A DNA stretch of 7,405 nucleotides, taken from CAYMSA01 sp964392965 (GTDB lineage: Bacteria; Actinomycetota; Coriobacteriia; Anaerosomatales; Anaerosomataceae). The notes beneath the pieces are model-generated. The model saw only the letters and a program-made list of their open reading frames with translations. It did no database searches and had not been told where the DNA came from. Every line of letters begins with the position of its first letter. Position 1 is the first letter of the stretch. Position numbers and translations under genes: made by a program. Of the stretch, positions 1 to 6,416 are shown piece by piece. The DNA lies in NCBI GenBank assembly GCA_964392965.1, contig CAYMSA010000075.1, positions 1 to 7,405 on the forward strand, in the 5' to 3' direction.

Positions 1-584
<584 letters not shown>

Positions 585-595
585 CCTCCTCTTCC

Positions 596-619
596 CTCCG
601 TGCTCGCCTCTGCACGGAG
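596..619 (+). terminator. First of two adjacent hairpins after groEL
   Basis: CTCCGTGC (596-603) pairs perfectly with GCACGGAG (612-619) around an 8-nt loop, starting 12 nt after the groEL stop. There is no U-tract. It probably acts together with the hairpin that begins at the very next base, either as part of a terminator or as 3'-end protection of the groEL mRNA. The pairing is seen directly; the function is inferred. Confidence 0.5.
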
Positions 620-655
620 ACGGGGCCCCTGGCGCTCAGGCGTCGGGGGCCCCGT
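620..655 (+). terminator. Strong GC-rich hairpin, probable groEL terminator
   Basis: ACGGGGCCCC (620-629) and GGGGCCCCGT (646-655) form a perfect 10-bp stem. It extends inward by five more pairs (TGGCG with CGTCG, including G-T wobbles) to a six-base loop CTCAGG. The following sequence (CGTTCGTCC) has few T residues, so this is not a textbook intrinsic terminator. Such T-poor GC hairpins are common after genes in high-GC bacteria. It separates groEL from the ccm genes and suggests independent transcription. Confidence 0.65.
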
Positions 656-838
656 CGTTCGTCCGGGTATCGGCACGGTGTCCAGCGGGAGACCGGCGGG
701 GCATCTCGCAGGTGGCACATGCTATCCTGTAGCTCGTCGGACAGGTGCGTTCCGAACGTCATTCCCTCGGTTACGCACGGTCCGCACGGCCGAATGGTTC
801 CCTCCCACACGCGCGTGCGCGGAGAGAGTGAGCAGCAC
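656..838 (+). promoter_or_regulatory. Leader region of the ccm operon
   Basis: This stretch between the groEL hairpins and ccmE has no convincing gene. TGCTATCCT at 720-728 resembles an extended -10 element (TGn plus TATCCT), but no good -35 hexamer lies 16-18 bases upstream, so the promoter call is weak. If used, it would give a leader of about 100 nt. CACGCGCGTG (808-817) is a perfect 10-bp palindrome just before the ribosome binding site, but at this base composition it could be chance. No riboswitch class was recognised. Confidence 0.3.
821..826 (+). promoter_or_regulatory. Ribosome binding site that sets the ccmE start
   Basis: GGAGAG at 821-826 lies 12 bases before the ATG at 839. This supports 839 rather than the in-frame ATG at 719, which has no comparable site and would add 40 residues with no signal-anchor or CcmE character. 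Confidence 0.55.
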
Positions 839-1522
839 ATGAACAGCAGGGCCAAGCGGCGTCTGGCCGCGGTTACGGTGCTCATCGTGATCGCCATCGC
901 TGCATTGAGTTGGTTCACTCGTCTCGGTGATGCGACCGCGACGCCCGTGAGCGTCGCCGATGCCCTCGCTGACAGCACCCTGGTGGGCACGCAGATCGAG
1001 GTGACCGGCGAGGTCGTGCCCGGCTCCTGGAACGCGGGGGCCATGCCCTTCGAATTCGACATCAGGGACTCCGGCACCAGCGGCTCGGGCAAGCTGACCA
1101 TCGTGTGGGAGCAGGTCATCCCGAGTTCGTTCGGTGATGGCACCACGGCGACGGTCACCGGCAAGCTCGGCGAAGACGGCACTATCGTCGCGCGGACCCT
1201 GGTGACCCAATGCCCCTCGAAGTACGAGTCCGCCACGAACGCCCTGACGGTCGCTGATGCGCGCGCCCGCGCAACGGAACTCGTCGGTGTCACCCTGAAG
1301 GTCACGGGGCATGTGGCCGCTGGGACGATCGCCGATCCGGGCGCCGACCCGCGCTTCGGCATTGCTGACGGTGCCGCAGGTGTCGACGTGCTCGATGTGT
1401 CGTTCGCCGGCGCCTTGCCCGATGACTTCGCCGAAGGCGTCCAGGTGGTCCTCACCGGCTCGCTGCGCGAGGATGGCGGCTTCGAGTGCACCGGTCTGGC
1501 CATCGCAGAGAGCGCTCGATGA
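839..1522 (+). CDS. ccmE: CcmE-type periplasmic haem chaperone, CxxxY variant with tandem OB domains
   Basis: CcmE receives haem from the CcmABCD complex outside the cytoplasmic membrane, holds it covalently and passes it to CcmF. From the ATG at 839 the product is 227 residues, longer than the usual 130-160. Residues 1-9 are basic (NSRAKRR) and 10-26 form one membrane anchor. Residues about 36-124 are an OB-fold domain (VSVADALADSTLVGTQIEVTG, then FEFDIRDSG and a VTGKLGEDGTIVARTL strand), which leads into C125-P-S-K-Y129. That CxxxY replaces the haem-binding HxxxY of classical CcmE and is the mark of the variant System I. Residues about 137-224 repeat the domain (LTVADARARATELVGVTLKVTG, FGIADG, LPDDFAEGVQVVLTGSLREDG), but the protein ends at AESAR where a second haem motif would be expected. 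It is the first gene of the cluster. The CcmE assignment is strong; the role of the second domain is unknown. Confidence 0.87.
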   Translation: MNSRAKRRLAAVTVLIVIAIAALSWFTRLGDATATPVSVADALADSTLVGTQIEVTGEVVPGSWNAGAMPFEFDIRDSGTSGSGKLTIVWEQVIPSSFGDGTTATVTGKLGEDGTIVARTLVTQCPSKYESATNALTVADARARATELVGVTLKVTGHVAAGTIADPGADPRFGIADGAAGVDVLDVSFAGALPDDFAEGVQVVLTGSLREDGGFECTGLAIAESAR

Positions 1523-1656
1523 CGCCGGTCGACCGGCCCGACTCGGCACCGACTGCCGCCTCGTGTGTGCGGGTCGGGAGCGGTGCTCCTTGGTGCGACT
1601 CCAGGTCCCCGCTACGCCGGGCGGACGTCCGACCTATGACCGAACGGAGCGTGTGA
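1519..1656 (+). CDS. Possible 45-residue small ORF between ccmE and ccmF
   Basis: An ATG overlaps the ccmE stop in an ATGA junction (1519-1522). The frame stays open for 45 codons, ending in TGA one base before the ccmF GTG. The product (MTPVDRPDSAPTAASCVRVG...) is arginine- and proline-rich, with two cysteines but no CxxCH, membrane segment or recognised family. The overlap and the placement of its stop would suit translational coupling from ccmE into ccmF. However, its composition looks like non-coding high-GC sequence and it has no ribosome binding site of its own apart from the ccmE end. I think it is more likely spacer than gene. Confidence 0.17.
   Translation: MTPVDRPDSAPTAASCVRVGSGAPWCDSRSPLRRADVRPMTERSV
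1524..1537. repeat. 14-bp perfect palindrome just after ccmE
   Basis: GCCGGTCGACCGGC is identical to its reverse complement and begins two bases after the ccmE stop. It could be an operator-like site or a tight RNA hairpin that marks the ccmE 3' end within the operon. No T-run follows, so it is unlikely to be an efficient intrinsic terminator. Confidence 0.4.
1646..1649 (+). promoter_or_regulatory. Ribosome binding site of ccmF
   Basis: GGAG at 1646-1649 sits 8 bases before the GTG at 1658. It supports that GTG as the start, and the protein then opens directly into its first hydrophobic segment, as expected for CcmF. Confidence 0.6.
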
Positions 1657-1657
1657 C

Positions 1658-3730
1658 GTGTTGCTCGCCACCCTTGGTAACGCATTCCTCGCCCTCGCGG
1701 CGGTGCTCGCGGTGGTTTCCATCGGCACGTACGCCGCAGGCGGGCGCGCGCCGAAGCTCACCGGTCTCGGCCATCGGCTCACACAGGTCATCGCCATTCT
1801 CATGACGTTCGCTGTAGGGATCCTGGCCGTATCTTTCCTCACCGAGAACTGGTCGCTCCAGTACGTCATCTTCAACCACCCCACCGACACCGGTCCCTGG
1901 GCGTGGGCGTACCGCCTCTCGGGCATCTGGGCCGGACGCGAGGGCTCGCTGCTGTTCTGGGAGTGGGTCATCGCCCTGTACGCGGCGTTCCTCACGCGAC
2001 GCTTCCGCACGCCCGAGGTTCGATTCGGTGCTGTGGGGCTCGCCATTCTGAACTTCGTGCAGCTCTTCTTCCTGGCGGCGCTCTTCATCGACCAGAACAA
2101 CCCGTTCCAGGCGGCGCCGCCGGAGATCGTGGACCAGGCGACGGGGGCTCTGCTGACGAGTGCCGCCATGAACCCGCTACTCCAGACATGGGCGATGGTG
2201 CTCCATCCGCCGGCTCTCTTCCTCGGCTATGCCGGCCTCGCCGTTCCCTTCGCGTTCGGGCTCGCGGCGCTCATCACAGGCGAGACGTCGAGCGCCTGGG
2301 TCAAGCTCACCGGCAGGGTCACCGTCTTCTCGTGGCTCATGCTCGGTATCGGCATCGGGCTCGGCGCCGTCTGGGCATACTACGAGCTCGCGTTCGGCGG
2401 TTACTGGGCGTGGGACCCCGTGGAGAACGCCTCACTCCTCCCGTGGCTCACGGGCGTAGGCCTCGTGCACACGATGACCGTCTACCGCCGACGGGAGGCG
2501 TACAAGGCGTGGACATTCGTCCTCGCCGCGCTGACGTTCGTGTTCGTGCTCCTGGGGACGTTCATCACGCGCTCGGGCATCGTACAGTCCGTGCACGCGT
2601 TCTCCGAGGACCCTCTGTCGTTCTGGCTCTTCCTCGTGATGATGGTGTTCTGTCTCGGGGCGACGGTGGTCGGGGTCGTGCTGCGCCGCAAGAGTCTTGC
2701 GGGCGAGAACGACGACTTCGAGCGCATCATGTCCAAGGAGGGTTCGTACTACCTCAACAACGTCGTCATGGTGATCGCCTCGGTGATCGTCGCGTACATG
2801 ACACTCTCGACGGCGCTGCCCACGTGGTTGCCACTCGGCGGGCAGAGTCTCACGGCTCCGGCCTACGATGCGCTCGCCCGTCCACTCGGCATCTTCTACA
2901 TCCTGATGATGACCGTCTGTCCGATCCTCTCCTGGGGCGGCGGTGACGGGAAGCAGTTCTGGCTCCGGGCCAAGATGCCGGTCATCATAGGTAGCGTGTT
3001 CGCGCTGCTCCTGCTTGCCGCCTATGTGTGGCTGCTGTTGCCCTTCTACTCGCCGAGTGAGGACATCGCCACCTGGTGGCATCACACGCTCGCCGTCGTG
3101 GGCCTCGTCGTGGCGGGTTACGCGATCGCCCTGCCGCTGTGGCTCCTCATCGACGGCGTGCGCTCCCGGGCGAGTGCGGCCGGCGAGTCGCCGCTGCGGG
3201 CGCTCGGATGGCTCTTCACGCGCGCGCGGACGCAGTCGGGCGGCTATCTGACCCACCTTGGGATGGGCGTGATCCTGGTCGGACTCATCGGCTCGACGAT
3301 GTTCGTGAGCACATACACCGGCAAGCTCGCACAAGAGGCCGGTTCGCGCTACTCCGCCGAGGGGTACACGTTCTCGTTCGTCTCGCTCGAGACGTCCGAG
3401 GAGAACATTCCGGCCGGGGGAGGGCATGGCGACCTCGTCTACACACTCAACGTCGAGGTGACTCAGGGCGAGCGCGTCATGGGCGCCGTCGACCCCGAGA
3501 TCCGCTTCCCCCAGCAGCAGCGTGCCTCGATGGGCACCACACAGCATGTCTCCATCCTGCATGAGCCGTTCCGGGACGTGTTCGTCTCCTTCTCCGGTCT
3601 CGACATGGAGGGCAACGCGGTCGTGCTCATCAAGTTCTTCCCGATGCAGTCGTGGCTGTGGGCGGGTTTCGCGCTCCTGATCATCGGGAGTGGCATCGCC
3701 GTCTGGCCCCGACGCGCACAGGTGGCGTAG
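1658..3730 (+). CDS. ccmF: Haem lyase subunit CcmF (cytochrome c-type biogenesis protein)
   Basis: CcmF is the multi-spanning membrane protein that takes haem from CcmE and ligates it to the CxxCH cysteines of apocytochrome c. The product is 690 residues, slightly longer than the usual 640-660, with about 14-15 hydrophobic segments. The WWD haem-handling domain is at 248-264 (GGYWAWDPVENASLLPW). Four histidines line up with the functional set of E. coli CcmF: H183 (VLHPPALFLGY) and H313 (QSVHAFSEDP) as the WWD-flanking pair, and H271 (LVHTMTVYRRR) and H533 (THLGMGVILVG) as the b-haem pair. Residues about 553-660 form the extracytoplasmic domain before the last membrane segment (666-683). In the early EGSLL motif the residue before EGSLLFW is Arg94, where many CcmF proteins have His. 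It starts at GTG with GGAG upstream and is 5 bases upstream of a possible ccmA GTG, consistent with an operon. Confidence 0.97.
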   Translation: MLLATLGNAFLALAAVLAVVSIGTYAAGGRAPKLTGLGHRLTQVIAILMTFAVGILAVSFLTENWSLQYVIFNHPTDTGPWAWAYRLSGIWAGREGSLLFWEWVIALYAAFLTRRFRTPEVRFGAVGLAILNFVQLFFLAALFIDQNNPFQAAPPEIVDQATGALLTSAAMNPLLQTWAMVLHPPALFLGYAGLAVPFAFGLAALITGETSSAWVKLTGRVTVFSWLMLGIGIGLGAVWAYYELAFGGYWAWDPVENASLLPWLTGVGLVHTMTVYRRREAYKAWTFVLAALTFVFVLLGTFITRSGIVQSVHAFSEDPLSFWLFLVMMVFCLGATVVGVVLRRKSLAGENDDFERIMSKEGSYYLNNVVMVIASVIVAYMTLSTALPTWLPLGGQSLTAPAYDALARPLGIFYILMMTVCPILSWGGGDGKQFWLRAKMPVIIGSVFALLLLAAYVWLLLPFYSPSEDIATWWHHTLAVVGLVVAGYAIALPLWLLIDGVRSRASAAGESPLRALGWLFTRARTQSGGYLTHLGMGVILVGLIGSTMFVSTYTGKLAQEAGSRYSAEGYTFSFVSLETSEENIPAGGGHGDLVYTLNVEVTQGERVMGAVDPEIRFPQQQRASMGTTQHVSILHEPFRDVFVSFSGLDMEGNAVVLIKFFPMQSWLWAGFALLIIGSGIAVWPRRAQVA

Positions 3731-3759
3731 CTCCGGTGGGCGAGAGACCGAGCGCCGAC

Positions 3760-4497
3760 ATGACCCGGGCGCCGATCGCCGGAGACACGGCGGCCATCGA
3801 CGTCGTCGGCCTCACGCGCTCGTTCGGCGTGCGCAAAGCGCTCGACGGCATCAACCTGCAGCTGCCGCGTCGCGCGTTCCTGTCGGTCTTCGGGCCCAAC
3901 GGCGCCGGCAAGACGACGCTGCTGCGCATCCTTGCGACGCTCCTCGGCCCGACGTCGGGCACCGCGAGCGTGCTGGGCCTCGACGTGGTGAAAGACGCGG
4001 TCGAGCTCCGCCGGCACATCGGCCTGATCAGCCACAACCCGTTGCTCTACCCCGACCTCACCGCCGAGGAGAACCTGCGCTTCTTCGCCGACATGTACGG
4101 CGTGGAGAAGCCGCATGTCCGGGTGGCCGAGCTCCTCGAGGCCGTCGAGCTCGACCATCGCCGCCTCGACGTGACGCGCACGTTCTCACGCGGCATGCTG
4201 CAGCGGCTGTCCATCGCGCGGGCGCTCCTGCACCGCCCGGAGGTGATCTTCCTCGACGAGCCGTACTCGGGCCTCGACCCGCACGCCATGGACATCCTCG
4301 ACGGGCTCCTCGCACAGGTCCGTCAGGACCACACGTTCGTCATGGTGAGCCACGACCTCGACAAGGGGCTCGAGCTCTGCTCGCACGCGCTCATCCTCGC
4401 GCGCGGTCGCGTCGTGCTCCAGGAGCCGCGGAGCGCCATCGACGAGACGGCCTTCCGGCAGCTGTACCGTGAGACGGTCGGGACGGGGGTGGCCTGA
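3760..4497 (+). CDS. ccmA: Haem exporter / holo-CcmE release ATPase CcmA (ABC transporter)
   Basis: Cytosolic ATPase subunit of the CcmAB complex. Its ATP hydrolysis drives release of haem-loaded CcmE from CcmC/CcmD. From the ATG at 3760 it is 245 residues, a single ABC domain. Motifs seen are Walker A GPNGAGKTT (45-53), the LYPDLTAEENLRF block (96-108), a signature of the form FSRGMLQRLSIARALL (142-157) that is typical of CcmA in place of LSGGQ, Walker B VIFLDEP (162-168), D-loop SGLD (170-173) and H-loop His198. The Q-loop position, usually Gln after SH, is Asn93 here. An in-frame GTG at 3736, 5 bases after the ccmF stop, could start a protein 8 residues longer; the GTG has AGGTGG upstream, and the ATG has only a weak GAGAG. 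Its stop abuts the ccmB start with no spacer, so translation is probably coupled. Confidence 0.95.
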   Translation: MTRAPIAGDTAAIDVVGLTRSFGVRKALDGINLQLPRRAFLSVFGPNGAGKTTLLRILATLLGPTSGTASVLGLDVVKDAVELRRHIGLISHNPLLYPDLTAEENLRFFADMYGVEKPHVRVAELLEAVELDHRRLDVTRTFSRGMLQRLSIARALLHRPEVIFLDEPYSGLDPHAMDILDGLLAQVRQDHTFVMVSHDLDKGLELCSHALILARGRVVLQEPRSAIDETAFRQLYRETVGTGVA

Positions 4498-5196
4498 GTG
4501 ACGAGTCTCAGCTGGCGGCAGTTCAAGGCGATGGTGCGCAAGGACATCGTGATGGAGCTCCGCACCAAGGAGATGCTCCTCTCGATGGGTCTTTACGCGA
4601 TCCTCACGATGCTCGTGTACTTCGTGGCGCTCTCGCAGGCGGGAAACGCATTCGACCCGCGGGACATCGCCGCCGGTCTCCTGTGGCTGGCGTTCATCTT
4701 CACGTCGATGCTCGGCCTGAATCGCTCGCTCGTGCACGAGAAGGACCAGGGCTGCCTTGAGGCGCTGCTGCTTGCGCCTGTGGACCGTCCGGTGATCTTC
4801 TTCGCGAAGGTCATCGGCAACCTCGCGTTCCTGCTCATCGTGGAGCTTCTGACCGTACCGGTCTTCGCGTTCCTCTTTCTGCAGGGTGGCGGTGTGGAGG
4901 TGGCCTCACTCGGCGCGATCGCACTCGCGCTCGTGGCCGGCTCGGTGGGCATCGCCGGCGTGGGAACGCTCCTCGCCACCATGTCCGTGAACACGTCGGG
5001 GAAGGACTTCGTCCTCGCGATGCTGTTCATCCCGCTCATCTATCCGCTGCTCATGGGCGCGGTGACGGCCACCAACGCCGCCATCCTCGGCCTGAGTCCC
5101 GACGTATACTGGAACGGTATGGCATGGGTGCTCGGCTACGACGTCGTCATGCTGCTGGCGTCGTACGGTTTGTACGAGTTCATCATCGGCGCGTAG
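4498..5196 (+). CDS. ccmB: Haem exporter membrane subunit CcmB
   Basis: Membrane partner of the CcmA ATPase in the complex that works with CcmC and CcmD to free holo-CcmE. The protein has 232 residues, close to the family's usual 220, with six hydrophobic segments at about 27-45, 57-73, 105-128, 138-161, 171-192 and 208-230. Family features include an N-terminal amphipathic stretch (RKDIVMELRTKEMLLSM), LLWLAFIFTSMLGLNRSLVHEKDQGCLEALLLAPVDR after the second segment, a glycine-rich fourth segment (AGSVGIAGVGTLLATMS), and a FIPLIYPLL segment. It starts at GTG directly after the ccmA TGA, preceded by a G-rich site within the ccmA end (GGGGGTGG). No truncation or oddity is seen. Confidence 0.96.
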   Translation: MTSLSWRQFKAMVRKDIVMELRTKEMLLSMGLYAILTMLVYFVALSQAGNAFDPRDIAAGLLWLAFIFTSMLGLNRSLVHEKDQGCLEALLLAPVDRPVIFFAKVIGNLAFLLIVELLTVPVFAFLFLQGGGVEVASLGAIALALVAGSVGIAGVGTLLATMSVNTSGKDFVLAMLFIPLIYPLLMGAVTATNAAILGLSPDVYWNGMAWVLGYDVVMLLASYGLYEFIIGA

Positions 5197-5232
5197 GCCG
5201 AATGGCGCACGCAGGGCGACGCGCGGTGGCGA

Positions 5233-5239
5233 GGAGAGG
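5233..5239 (+). promoter_or_regulatory. Ribosome binding site that sets the ccmC start
   Basis: GGAGAGG lies 9 bases before the GTG at 5249. It favours that start over the in-frame ATG at 5273, which would remove the positively charged N-terminus (RSRSTR) that orients the first membrane segment. Confidence 0.65.
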
Positions 5240-5248
5240 CGTGATGGC

Positions 5249-6175
5249 GTGAGATCACGGAGCACGAGAGCGATGGTGGCACTGCTGGTGGGCGGGGTCC
5301 TCTCGCTCGTGGCGCTTGCCGGCGTCTTCTTCTGGACGGCGGTGCCGCAGTTCGGTTTCGTCCGCTCGGCGGAGCAGGTGGCGTCCGTACGTTACACGGG
5401 CGACTTCAGCCAGGTGCTCGACGAGCCTGGCTACCTCAAGAACTACGTCGGCTACCGGGTGACCGTCGAGACCGCCACGGGAAGCGCCGCAGGGACTGTC
5501 GCCGAGGTGACGGACGGGGAGGTCGTGCTCGCCGCCGCCGACGGTGAGTCCCGCATCGCTCTGACCGGCGTCGTCTCGGCAACCGTGACCGGCTCGGAGT
5601 ACACGCGCCCGGACTGGGGCCAGAAGATCTTCTACTTCCACGTCCCCGTGGCCGAGATATCACTCCTGATGTTCGGCGTGGCGGCGTTCTTCGGGATACG
5701 GTTCCTCATGACGCGCCGCCGCGAGTTCGATGTGAGGGCACGCACGGCCATGGAGGTCACGCTGCTCTTCATCATCCTCACGATGGCCACCGGCATGCTC
5801 TGGACGAAGTCGGCCTGGGGCGTGTGGTGGGAGTGGGAGCCACGGCTCACCACCTACTTCATCATGACGCTCCTCGTCATCGCGTACTTCGTGCTGCGCA
5901 ACGCCGTCGACGACGAGGAGCGGCAAGCGCTCTACGCGGCCGCGTTCAGCATCCTTGCGTTCATCGACGCCCCGATCTCCTTCTTCGTGACCCGGCTCGT
6001 GCCCTCGACGCATCCGGTCATCGAGAAGGGCGGACTCGAGGGACCGATGCTTGTCGTCTTCATCATCGCGCAGGTGGGCATGCTGCTCTTCGGCTATGCG
6101 GTGTACGAACTGCGCATGGGCGAGGTCGCGCTGCGCGACCGTATCGAGATCGCCAAGACCCGACTGGAGGGATAG
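5249..6175 (+). CDS. ccmC: Haem handling protein CcmC with an extra extracytoplasmic domain
   Basis: CcmC binds haem at the outer membrane face and attaches it to CcmE. It is 308 residues, against about 200-250 usually. TM1 is at 9-31, and a soluble, beta-rich insert spans about 35-120. The classical core follows: first haem-ligand His131 in FYFHVPVAEISLL, TM segments near 133-153 and 169-187, the tryptophan-rich WWD stretch SAWGVWWEWEPRLTT (188-202), TM near 201-217 and 230-248, second ligand His255 in RLVPSTHPVIEKGG, and a last TM at 266-286. Glu197 stands where the eponymous Asp of WWD is found in E. coli CcmC (WDAR). The insert (DEPGYLKNYVGYRVTVETATG, then EVTDGEVVLAAADGES) reads as a small beta-barrel and contains no Cys or His. 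A gap of 52 bases follows ccmB. The core identity is secure; the insert is the unusual part. Confidence 0.93.
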   Translation: MRSRSTRAMVALLVGGVLSLVALAGVFFWTAVPQFGFVRSAEQVASVRYTGDFSQVLDEPGYLKNYVGYRVTVETATGSAAGTVAEVTDGEVVLAAADGESRIALTGVVSATVTGSEYTRPDWGQKIFYFHVPVAEISLLMFGVAAFFGIRFLMTRRREFDVRARTAMEVTLLFIILTMATGMLWTKSAWGVWWEWEPRLTTYFIMTLLVIAYFVLRNAVDDEERQALYAAAFSILAFIDAPISFFVTRLVPSTHPVIEKGGLEGPMLVVFIIAQVGMLLFGYAVYELRMGEVALRDRIEIAKTRLEG

Positions 6176-6181
6176 GAAGCC

Positions 6182-6400
6182 ATGGATGCCACGCTCAAGG
6201 AGATCTACGCTCTCGTGCTGACGCAGTGGCCGCTTGTCGCGGCCGCATATGCGCTTCTGTGGGCCGCGCTCATCGTCTATGTCGGGCTCGCTATCAGGCG
6301 CGTCCGCGGCCTGGAGCGTCAGGTGGAGGTCCTCGAATCGGCGCTGGACCGCCGATTCGGCCCTGCCGGCGGCCCTGCCGAGCCACCCGTCAGTGCCTGA
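6182..6400 (+). CDS. ccmD: CcmD-like small membrane protein
   Basis: A 72-residue protein with one membrane segment (about 17-38, WPLVAAAYALLWAALIVYVG), followed by a basic, coiled-coil-like stretch (AIRRVRGLERQVEVLESALDRRF, 37-59) and a Pro/Gly-rich tail. This is the CcmD plan: a short single-span protein with a charged cytoplasmic helix that stabilises CcmC and helps release holo-CcmE. CcmD sequences are poorly conserved, so the call rests on length, topology, the Tyr-Ala-Leu segment and position right after ccmC (6 bases from its stop). GGAGG (6166-6170) inside the ccmC end and AGGAAG (6174-6179) are candidate ribosome binding sites. Confidence 0.78.
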   Translation: MDATLKEIYALVLTQWPLVAAAYALLWAALIVYVGLAIRRVRGLERQVEVLESALDRRFGPAGGPAEPPVSA

Positions 6401-6416
6401 GATGCGGGGGCGCGGC

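Noticed and set aside
713..728. Sigma-54-like promoter (TGGCAC followed by ATGCTATCCT)
   Set aside because: The -24-like TGGCAC is present, but the required GC of the -12 element is absent at the right spacing.
808..817. CACGCGCGTG palindrome before the ccmE ribosome binding site as an operator
   Set aside because: Short alternating GC palindromes are expected by chance at this base composition, and no second copy was seen in the leader.
719..838. N-terminal extension of ccmE from an ATG at 719
   Set aside because: The extra 40 residues (MLSCSSSDRCVPN...) have no CcmE character and would place the membrane anchor internally, and the ATG has no ribosome binding site. The ATG at 839 has GGAGAG upstream and gives a normal signal-anchor start.
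1903..2946. 347-codon + strand frame inside ccmF
   Set aside because: Arg/His/Pro-rich out-of-frame product overlapping the strongly conserved CcmF frame.
2432..3562. 376-codon antisense frame inside ccmF
   Set aside because: Product is His/Arg/Glu-rich with no domain; the opposite frame is a clear membrane protein.
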